Shown: in pieces, positions 1 to 4,894 of the stretch
Numbering within the stretch: the first letter of the stretch is position 1
How the letters are laid out: each line of letters starts with the position of its first letter
Origin: an uncultured Oscillochloris sp.
Lineage (GTDB): Bacteria; Chloroflexota; Chloroflexia; Chloroflexales; Chloroflexaceae
Assembly (NCBI GenBank): GCA_903877345.1
Contig: CAIRDL010000535.1
Coordinates: 1-6,627 of the forward strand
Direction: 5' to 3'
DNA length: 6,627 nt
Made by a program: the position numbers and the translations under genes
Notes under the pieces: model-generated
The model's database searches: none
The model's input: the letters and a program-made list of their open reading frames with translations, nothing else
What the model was told of the DNA's origin: nothing

Positions 1-105
1 AGTCTGGGTATTCGGGTGCAGCGGGCCGAGCACCGCCTCCCGAATCGCCAGCGCCCGCTCGAGGAGGGGCCGGGCGGCGGCGGAGTCGCCCATAGCCTGG
101 AGCAG
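1..105 (-). pseudogene. Continuation of the TPR array beyond the premature TAG
   Basis: Reading on from the stop at 106-108 in the same frame, 35 codons stay open to the window edge. They encode canonical TPR sequence: LLQAMGDSAAARPLLERALA, then IREAVLGPLHPNTQT. This completes the repeat whose first half is LSLNNLA just before the stop. The segment is therefore the displaced remainder of the same gene, not a separate one. Without another start it would be translated only by readthrough or if the stop is a sequence error. The true gene end lies outside the window. Confidence 0.8.
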
Positions 106-213
106 CTAGGCGAGGTTGTTGAGGCTGAGGGCCGTGTCGGGGTGCTGCGGGCCGAGCACCGCCTCAGTGATCGCCAGCGCCCGCTCGAAGAGGGGCCGGG
201 CGGCGGCGTAGTC
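14..213 (-). repeat. Tandem 126-bp TPR-coding DNA repeats
   Basis: Positions 14-87 and 140-213 align without gaps at an offset of 126 bp, with 7 differences in 74 bases by hand count (about 90% identity). The period equals 42 codons, the length of one TPR_10/TPR_12-type unit (core AAARPLxERALAIxEAVLGPxHP). Such high DNA identity implies recent duplication or ongoing homogenisation, so copy number probably differs between relatives. The array continues past the left edge. Confidence 0.85.
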
Positions 214-1965
214 GGCGCTTTGATTCAGGTAGTAGGCGAGTTGATTCGCCAGCACCGCCGCACGTTCATCAGCGCGGGGCAATGCAGTCTCGGTACGATG
301 GCGCAAGTGCGGTAGCAGGTCGTCCAGCGCCGCGAGGTAGCCTGCGCTGTCTCCATGGGCGTTATATTCCGTAAGCACCGCAGCTTCAACCGCCCCTGGC
401 GCGGCGGGGTCGGGGCAGGCGTGGTGGGCGTAGGCGGCCAATAGCCGGTGTAGGCGCGGGGCGTTGCCGTCCGTGGCCTCAATCAGGCCCAAGCCGCGTA
501 GGCGCTGCAAGGCGCGTGCCGCCTGCTTCTGCGCTGGGCGATCTTCGGCGTCGGGCGCAAGGCTGGCGAGCAGCACCTGGCGTGGGATCGGTTCGCCAGG
601 GGCGAAGTGCGCCGCCCGCGCCAACAACGCCCGCGCCGCTTCATCGCTGGCGTCAGCCGGATCGAGCCGGTTCAAGCTCATGGCGAAGGTTCTGGCGACG
701 CTCAGTTCGTGGCTAGTCGGCGAGTGGCGCGCTTCAAGCCCCTGCATCACCTCATGCGTCATCAGGTGCGGGCCGCGCAGTTCAGCCAGAAAGACCGCCG
801 GGTCGCCAAAGGTCGGGTCATCACGGTAGGTCTCCAAATAACTCCCGGCCAAGTGCAACGCCAGAGGCAGATCGCCCACTTCGGCGGCAAGGGCGTCGAG
901 CGCCGGGTGCGGCACGAGGTCGGGACGATGTTTCCCCAACAGGGCAAGGCTCTCAGCGCGGGGCAGCACCGTCAGCGGGAGGGCCAGCACGCCCATACTG
1001 GCGGGCCAAACCGCTTGCCGACTGGTGACGAGGATGCGACAGCCGCCACTCGTGGGACGCCACGTTTCGAGCAGGGCTGCGTCTTCGCAATTGTCGAAGA
1101 TCAGCAGGCGCGGCGTCGGTGCGGCCCAGGCTTCCTGCACCAGACGCACCTGTTCGGGCAGCTTCCGTTCGTGCCAGGCAGCGCCCGCAACCAAACCCGT
1201 GCCGCCACAGGCTGCGACCTCGTACACCACCTGCGCGGGGTCAGCGCAGGCGAGCCAGAAGACGCCCCCGGCGAAGTAGCGCCCGTAGCGATGGGCGTAT
1301 TCGGTTGCCAATTGGGTCTTGCCCACGCCGCCAATCCCCGTGGCGATGACGGTGGCGTAGCCTGCTTTGAGGTTTATCGCCAACCTGCGAAGTTCCGCTT
1401 CGCGCCCCGTAAAAAACGTGTTCGGGCGGAGTGCGATGCGATGCGGGATGGCCGTTGCGGTGAAAGAGTCGGGCGGAGGGAGCGGCTCTGCTTCGGAAGT
1501 TGGCAAGCAGCGCAGTAACTCCTCGGACTCGGCGAACGTGGTGGGTGCTGGCTTGCCAATGCTTGCCGGGTCGTTGGGGAAGTTGTAGATGTTGATGGTC
1601 TGATCGCGCCCGACCACATCGCCGACGCGGATGTTGCCCGTCTTATTCCCGGTGCCAAAATTGACGCCCGCTGTTGGCGGCGGCGTCACGACCGGCGCGG
1701 GGTAGCCTCCGAGGAAGCGCAACCTCTGCGCCTCGTCGTCGCCCAAGCCGAGGATCTGAAGCAGCGCCTGGAGCGTGTCGAGCGGCAGCCGGTTGGTGCC
1801 ATCCAGATAATGGCGGAGCATCGTGAGGTCGCAACTCAGGTGTTGAGCGAGCCACGTCTTCGTGTCTTGGGGGTAGTGGTCATGCATGGGCGCGAGGTAG
1901 GCGTCCACTGCGGCGTTGAGTCGGACAAGGAATTGCTCAGGGTCGGGGACTAGGTGCTGACTCAT
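106..1965 (-). CDS. STAND NTPase: HTH, NB-ARC and TPR protein, cut short by an in-frame TAG
   Basis: The 619 codons read in order as follows. Residues about 34-75 form an XRE-like helix-turn-helix. Residues 101-128 are a Gly/Asp/Asn-rich stretch (GDVVGRD at 115-121) of the kind found between domains of bacterial STAND proteins. NB-ARC begins near 182, with Walker A GIGGVGKTQ at 210-218 (K216, T217), Walker B LLIFDNCED at 287-295 (D291), a sensor-type ILVTSR at 311-316 and a GLPL-like GDLPLAL at 364-370. A winged-helix-like region covers about 425-515, and TPRs start near 565. Such proteins are ATP-dependent switches in which the TPRs sense a ligand and NB-ARC oligomerises. Here the N-terminal module looks DNA-binding rather than enzymatic, so a regulatory role is possible and a defence role is also possible. 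The ATG at 1963-1965 has only a weak GAGG four bases upstream. It lies 141 bp downstream of the phosphotransferase gene on the same strand. The TAG at 106-108 falls inside a TPR unit and removes the rest of the sensor array. Confidence 0.85.
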   Translation of the reverse strand: MSQHLVPDPEQFLVRLNAAVDAYLAPMHDHYPQDTKTWLAQHLSCDLTMLRHYLDGTNRLPLDTLQALLQILGLGDDEAQRLRFLGGYPAPVVTPPPTAGVNFGTGNKTGNIRVGDVVGRDQTINIYNFPNDPASIGKPAPTTFAESEELLRCLPTSEAEPLPPPDSFTATAIPHRIALRPNTFFTGREAELRRLAINLKAGYATVIATGIGGVGKTQLATEYAHRYGRYFAGGVFWLACADPAQVVYEVAACGGTGLVAGAAWHERKLPEQVRLVQEAWAAPTPRLLIFDNCEDAALLETWRPTSGGCRILVTSRQAVWPASMGVLALPLTVLPRAESLALLGKHRPDLVPHPALDALAAEVGDLPLALHLAGSYLETYRDDPTFGDPAVFLAELRGPHLMTHEVMQGLEARHSPTSHELSVARTFAMSLNRLDPADASDEAARALLARAAHFAPGEPIPRQVLLASLAPDAEDRPAQKQAARALQRLRGLGLIEATDGNAPRLHRLLAAYAHHACPDPAAPGAVEAAVLTEYNAHGDSAGYLAALDDLLPHLRHRTETALPRADERAAVLANQLAYYLNQSADYAAARPLFERALAITEAVLGPQHPDTALSLNNLA

Positions 1966-2106
1966 GACGCCTCATGCGCTGGGTGCCCCTCAGCATCGCC
2001 CCGCTTGGAGACCCTTACCCAAAACGCCTTTGAGGGCTATGGCTGTGCCAGGATCGTGCGCGAGATAGCCATAAAAGCGGGCAGAGAACACCGTCACCCG
2101 CTCGTC

Positions 2107-3489
2107 TCAAGCCACCAGCCGCAGCGCCATCTTGAGGTAGAAGGGCAGCATCAAGTCAAGCTCCCACTTCACTTCCATATTTGGCAGCACGACCGTGTGG
2201 TAGATGATGGCGTGATGCAGCGCAGCGAGGGGCTGGGCCAACTCAAAAGCGCTGGTCAGATCAGCGCCGGGCACCACGGCAGCCCACGGCTCTAGATAGG
2301 CGTCGCGCAGGCGCTCACGCACATTGGGCACGCGGGGGAAGAAGTCTTCGATCTCGACCAAGAAGAGCAGCAGGCTGAAGAAGGGGTGAGCAAGCGAGCT
2401 TTCGGCCCAATCGAGGAAGCCGAAGCCGGTGGGGCCGACGACGACTTGACCAGCCCAGAAGTCGCCATGTTCGAGAGCCGCAGGCAAGCCGTAGGCCGCA
2501 AGTTCGTCCGTCATGCTGCGGATGTGCGGGGCTAGGGTGTGCAGACGGGAGCGGGCTTCAGCGGAGAGGCCGGCGGGCGTGTTGGGCAGCATCGCGGCGG
2601 TGTCGGCTAACAAGGGAGCCAACCGAGCGGCGAGCGTGTCGAGGGGGCGTTCGGGGACGCCAAGCACCCGCAGTTGGTCACGGCGGGTGACGCTGGCGAT
2701 CTGCACGGCGGCGAAGTCGGCCAGCGCGGCCTGCCAAACAGCCACCTCCGCGTCGGCGCGGAGAGTGGCGAGACTGGGGCCGGGCAATTCGCGCATCAGC
2801 AGCCAGCCACGTTGGCGGTCGAGGGCGATGGGGCGCGCAAAACGGGCCGGGTCAGCGGCAGCTAGGGCGGCGGTGAGGGCTGGCTCGTGGCCGAACATTG
2901 GCGGCACCGCCTTGAGATAGGCGTGGCCTTCGGTGGTGGGCAGCCGCAAAATGGCGGCACACTGCCAAGCGCGCAGTTGCTCGGCGGGGCCAGTGGGCGG
3001 GAGCCCAGCCCGCACGAGGGCGGCAGTCGCCCAAGTGGCGGCCTCCTCGAGCCAGCCCGGCATGTACCAAGGCGCACGCTGCCGTGGTGCGGCGGTGCCA
3101 GTGTACCAAGCGAACCAGTCGGCAATCGGGGCGCGATGTTCCTCGACAGCGAGGGGCAGTTCGACCAGATCTTCCCGCGTGGCCCAACGCGCCCCAGTCG
3201 GCAACGTCCACGCCGGGTCACGCAACACTGCCGCATAGACCTTCGAGATCAGTTCGGCGTCGGGGCGGTAGGCCATCGTAAGACAGCGCAAAATGGTCGC
3301 CGGTGCGCCCAAACTCTCGCGGAGCCATCCACTCACGTGGCTGATCTCCTGCCAAAAGTGGCGGGCACCCTCGCTGAACACGGGCAGGTGCCAGCCCGTC
3401 GGGCCGGACAGCAGCAACAGGCGGGCCTGCCCCGGGTGGCCAACCGCGATATGGTACTCGTAACAAAGCGGCATAGACGCTGAGGTCAT
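2107..3489 (-). CDS. APH-family phosphotransferase with a degenerate Nudix-like N-terminal domain
   Basis: This 460-residue protein has two parts. Residues about 8-128 resemble a Nudix fold (GWHLP at 32-36, RESLG at 57-61, a TGARW strand at 98-102) but lack most acidic residues of the Nudix box, so hydrolase activity is unlikely. Residues about 145-460 resemble an aminoglycoside/choline-kinase type phosphotransferase: a possible ATP-binding lysine in YLKA (K193), helix-C Glu in HEPAL (E202), a hinge-like LLMRELPGPSL at 230-240, catalytic loop HGDFWAGQ at 341-348 (D343), and the metal-binding aspartate in FLDW (D360). The usual HxDxxxxN asparagine is glutamine (Q348). The family moves ATP phosphate to a small-molecule hydroxyl or acts on a macromolecule. 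The substrate cannot be read from sequence, and this should not be called a resistance gene. The start ATG at 3487-3489 is preceded by a weak AAAGAG, and a second Met occurs at residue 6. The TGA is at 2107-2109. It is the upstream gene of the leftward pair. Confidence 0.8.
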   Translation of the reverse strand: MTSASMPLCYEYHIAVGHPGQARLLLLSGPTGWHLPVFSEGARHFWQEISHVSGWLRESLGAPATILRCLTMAYRPDAELISKVYAAVLRDPAWTLPTGARWATREDLVELPLAVEEHRAPIADWFAWYTGTAAPRQRAPWYMPGWLEEAATWATAALVRAGLPPTGPAEQLRAWQCAAILRLPTTEGHAYLKAVPPMFGHEPALTAALAAADPARFARPIALDRQRGWLLMRELPGPSLATLRADAEVAVWQAALADFAAVQIASVTRRDQLRVLGVPERPLDTLAARLAPLLADTAAMLPNTPAGLSAEARSRLHTLAPHIRSMTDELAAYGLPAALEHGDFWAGQVVVGPTGFGFLDWAESSLAHPFFSLLLFLVEIEDFFPRVPNVRERLRDAYLEPWAAVVPGADLTSAFELAQPLAALHHAIIYHTVVLPNMEVKWELDLMLPFYLKMALRLVA

Positions 3490-3554
3490 CGGCTCTTTAC
3501 CTAAAGCAAAGCGCTAGGCACAACGGAGGTGCCGGACAAGAGCAGCGCACGCGC

Positions 3555-3563
3555 ATAGTACCA
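3555..3563 (-). promoter_or_regulatory. Possible extended -10 promoter of the phosphotransferase gene
   Basis: On the minus strand the sequence reads TGG-TACTAT: an extended -10 (TGn) followed by a hexamer matching TATAAT at 4 of 6 positions. It lies 66 bp upstream of the ATG at 3489. A TTGACG occurs at 3571-3576, but only 10 bases away, too close to act as its -35. It is a candidate by motif and position only. Confidence 0.25.
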
Positions 3564-3630
3564 TATTCTGCGTCAAGGTTCAGAAAAGTCTGCCCGTTTT
3601 GGCACGCATAAGGCTTCCTAATGCGTTTCG

Positions 3631-3850
3631 CCTACGACTGGAAACATGGCGGTTGCCGTGGGGCTGATGAACAGGAAGAACGAAAGCTGGTAGCTTCGCG
3701 TCCGTTGGCTGCGCGTGTCGAAGCCAGCACGTTTGCAAGCAAACCTCGTTGCCAGACGAATGAGCCTCCCGGCGGGCGGTAGGGTTGGTACCACACCGCG
3801 ACTTTGCATCAGCCCTACGACTGGAAAGAACCCGTTAGTAGTTCTGCCGC
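3631..3850. other. Structured non-coding stretch with a 14-nt direct repeat; possible RNA or transposon-end relic
   Basis: The 14-mer CCTACGACTGGAAA occurs at 3631-3644 and again at 3814-3827, on the same strand. Between and just after the copies are consecutive hairpin-forming segments: 3686-3690 plus 3694-3698 with 3719-3728 (10 bp with a 3-nt bulge), GTTTGC/GCAAAC at 3731-3744, GTAGGG/CCCTAC at 3779-3784 and 3813-3818, and AGAAC/GTTCT at 3827-3831 and 3841-3845. No convincing gene overlaps. A 53-codon plus-strand ORF at 3621-3782 ends inside the structured part and has no recognisable domain. A terminal hairpin after GGAAA, following a small ORF tail, recalls the omega-RNA/right end of IS200/IS605 elements, but I cannot confirm this and no TnpB domain is present. 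The copies are too far apart to be a CRISPR. Confidence 0.3.
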
Positions 3851-3921
3851 AAGTGAGATACAATGGATTAAGCTATGCTATTGTCCTTCATGCCGCATGT
3901 GCGGTACGCACCAAATCTAGA

Positions 3922-3949
3922 CTTATAGCAAGCCTATCCAGGTTGTGAA
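3922..3949 (-). promoter_or_regulatory. Outward leftward promoter-like sequence in the left end of the MITE
   Basis: On the minus strand the left arm gives TTCACA (3944-3949), a 16-bp spacer, then TATAAG (3922-3927), with TGC directly before the -10 as an extended element. Both hexamers match the sigma-70 consensus at 5 of 6 positions. It points toward the phosphotransferase gene, whose start is about 430 bp away, across the structured stretch at 3631-3850. Activity is untested. Confidence 0.35.
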
Positions 3950-4025
3950 AAGGAGTCGAGCCTTCAGGCGGTTCTATTCGGCTAAAGCCTCGACTCCACG
4001 CGACAACCTCAATAGGATTGCTATA
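3924..4025. mobile_element. MITE-like inverted-repeat element (102 bp), IS630/Tc1-mariner style
   Basis: Arms 3924-3960 and 3989-4025 form an ungapped inverted repeat: 29 of 37 positions match by hand alignment, with perfect blocks TATAGCAA, CCTAT, AGGTTGT and GGAGTCGAG. The 28-nt centre continues the palindrome imperfectly (CTTCAG / CTAAAG). The outer TA at each end (3924-3925, 4024-4025) fits the TA target duplication of IS630-family and Tc1/mariner elements, leaving a 98-bp element beginning TAGCAA and ending TTGCTA. There is no transposase ORF, so it would be non-autonomous and depend on a transposase elsewhere. It sits 20 bp before the nitroreductase start. Family assignment is an inference from the ends; the inverted repeat itself is seen directly. 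A non-mobile cruciform or REP-like repeat is the alternative. Confidence 0.65.
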
Positions 4026-4027
4026 GG
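4000..4027 (+). promoter_or_regulatory. Outward rightward promoter-like sequence in the right end of the MITE
   Basis: The right arm gives GCGACA (4000-4005), a 16-bp spacer, then TATAGG (4022-4027), again preceded by an extended TGC. Each hexamer matches consensus at 4 of 6 positions. Transcription would start near 4034, leaving about a dozen leader bases before the ATG at 4046. This fits the lack of a clear Shine-Dalgarno there. An alternative upstream -10 is TACAAT at 3859-3864, from which the transcript would have to cross the MITE hairpin. Confidence 0.3.
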
Positions 4028-4045
4028 CAGAAAGAAACGACCTCA

Positions 4046-4666
4046 ATGCTAATCAAACCAGCCAGCACCGACTATCCGCTCCATCCGCTCCTCCAAGCGC
4101 GTTGGAGTCCCCGCGCTTTCGTCCCTACCCTCATCGCCGCTGAGCAGATCCTGAGCATGCTTGAGGCCGCACGTTGGGCGGCCTCGGCTGGCAATGGCCA
4201 GCCCTGGAGCTTTCTGGTTGTCCCCAGGGATGACGAGGCTATGTTCGCCCGCCTGTTTGGCTGTCTGGCCGAAGGCAACCAAGTTTGGGCGCAGCACGTC
4301 CCGCTCCTGCTGCTCACGGTGGCCGAACTTCAGCGTGAACCCGGCAAGCCCAATCCTTACGCGCTGTACGATCTTGGGCAGGCCGTGGCGAACCTGACCA
4401 TTCAGGCAACTGCCCTGGGGCTGAGTGTGCATCAAATGGCTGGCTTCAACCAAGAGCAGGCCCGCAGCGAGTTTGCCATTCCTGAGGCTTATGCCCCTGT
4501 GACGGTGGTTGCCATTGGCCTCCAGGGTGAACCCGCAGCTCTGCCGGAGCCGTTGCGCGAACGTGAGGAGGCCGAACGGACGCGCAAGCCGCTACGCAGT
4601 TTCGTCTTTGGTAGCGTTTGGGGGCAGCCCACGACGCTGTTGGCAGACGCTTCTCAAGCGGCATGA
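4046..4666 (+). CDS. Nitroreductase-family FMN-dependent oxidoreductase
   Basis: This 206-residue protein matches the usual length and motif order of single-domain nitroreductases. An N-terminal RWSPRAF at 19-25 corresponds to the family's FMN-phosphate-binding RRSxRxF. Helix ILSMLEAARWAASAGNGQPW at 35-54 carries the conserved Asn/Gln/Pro/Trp group (N50, Q52, P53, W54). The mid-protein helix DLGQAVANLTIQATALGLSV (109-128) is the dimer-core helix. VAIGLQGEP at 155-163 and the basic C-terminal RTRKPLRSFVF at 178-188 complete the fold. Members are homodimeric FMN enzymes that use NAD(P)H to reduce nitro compounds, quinones or enones, or to dehydrogenate small molecules. The natural substrate is not evident. 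The ATG start lies 20 bp after the MITE with no convincing Shine-Dalgarno. The TGA is at 4664-4666, followed by a hairpin. It is probably a single-gene unit, as the next gene begins 228 bp later with its own ribosome-binding site. Confidence 0.85.
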   Translation: MLIKPASTDYPLHPLLQARWSPRAFVPTLIAAEQILSMLEAARWAASAGNGQPWSFLVVPRDDEAMFARLFGCLAEGNQVWAQHVPLLLLTVAELQREPGKPNPYALYDLGQAVANLTIQATALGLSVHQMAGFNQEQARSEFAIPEAYAPVTVVAIGLQGEPAALPEPLREREEAERTRKPLRSFVFGSVWGQPTTLLADASQAA

Positions 4667-4683
4667 GCCCGTCATAATCCATG

Positions 4684-4717
4684 ATGCGTGATGCGTAACC
4701 GATCACGCATCACGCAT
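4684..4717. terminator. Perfect 13-bp hairpin of repeated heptamers after the nitroreductase gene
   Basis: ATGCGTGATGCGT (4684-4696) pairs perfectly with ACGCATCACGCAT (4705-4717) around the 8-nt loop AACCGATC. Each arm is itself a near-tandem of GATGCGT. It begins 17 nt after the TGA, a natural place for transcript termination or 3'-end protection. No T-tract follows on either strand, so it is not a standard intrinsic terminator. A dispersed repeat or a protein-binding palindrome are alternatives. Confidence 0.4.
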
Positions 4718-4730
4718 AACGCGGATCGTA

Positions 4731-4753
4731 GCCAGGTCATTTACGACCCTGGC
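4731..4753. other. Second hairpin in the gap before the synthetase gene
   Basis: GCCAGGTC (4731-4738) pairs with GACCCTGGC (4745-4753) around the loop ATTTAC, with one bulged C in the right arm. It lies 13 bp after the heptamer hairpin and about 140 bp upstream of the synthetase start. No T-run follows. It may be part of a tandem terminator or an upstream regulatory structure. Confidence 0.3.
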
Positions 4754-4793
4754 GTGCGGGGTGCTGAACACATACGTCGCAACCGCTCCTTGC

Positions 4794-4822
4794 TTGCGGT
4801 ATCGCACTGTGCGTGGTATCTT
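4794..4822 (+). promoter_or_regulatory. Weak sigma-70-like promoter candidate for the synthetase gene
   Basis: TTGCGG (4794-4799) is separated by 17 bp from TATCTT (4817-4822). They match the -35 and -10 consensus at 3 and 4 of 6 positions. The spacing is ideal and the site lies about 75 bp upstream of the ATG at 4895, downstream of both hairpins. It supports independent transcription of the synthetase, but the match is weak. Confidence 0.25.
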
Positions 4823-4881
4823 TGCGTCACCGTGAAGCGAGACCAAAGGTAGTGTCTGTTCTGACGTGATTCCCCTCAGAG

Positions 4882-4887
4882 AGGAGG
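4882..4887 (+). promoter_or_regulatory. Strong Shine-Dalgarno (AGGAGG) fixing the synthetase start
   Basis: A perfect AGGAGG ends 7 nt before the ATG at 4895-4897. It decides this start over any downstream Met and stands out because the other three genes here have weak or absent sites. Confidence 0.85.
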
Positions 4888-4894
4888 CGTTCGC

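Noticed and set aside
607..1518. Long plus-strand frame (303 codons) opposite the STAND NTPase gene
   Set aside because: The opposite strand has clear Walker A, Walker B and NB-ARC motifs. This frame has Arg/Gly/Gln-rich composition typical of antisense to GC-rich genes and shows no domain.
2038..2073. Inverted repeat TATGGCT/AGCCATA between the phosphotransferase and STAND genes
   Set aside because: It is a 7-bp stem with a 22-nt loop and no T-tract, so too weak to call a terminator. It may occur by chance.
1993..2106. Protein-like reading (FSARFYGYLAHDPG) in frame just after the phosphotransferase stop
   Set aside because: It runs only 38 codons between stops with no start codon or recognisable domain. 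An extended C-terminus lost by mutation cannot be shown because the kinase domain already appears complete.
2887..3483. 198-codon plus-strand frame opposite the phosphotransferase gene
   Set aside because: It is antisense to a protein with recognisable kinase motifs, has a low-complexity basic composition and no recognisable domain.
2107..3489. Aminoglycoside resistance gene
   Set aside because: The APH fold is shared by many kinases with unrelated substrates. The Nudix-like fusion and the Gln substitution argue against a standard resistance enzyme.
3625..3827. Possible CRISPR repeat (GTTTC...GAAAC around the 14-mer)
   Set aside because: There are only two copies, 169 bp apart, the second lacks the flanking GTTTC, and there are no regular spacers or cas genes in the window.
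3618..3948. Open frames on both strands across the intergenic block (minus 3618-3863, plus 3715-3948, plus 3621-3782)
   Set aside because: They overlap each other, the hairpins and the MITE arm, lack convincing ribosome-binding sites and show no recognisable domain. The plus 3621-3782 frame could be a transposase tail, but this is not supportable from sequence alone.
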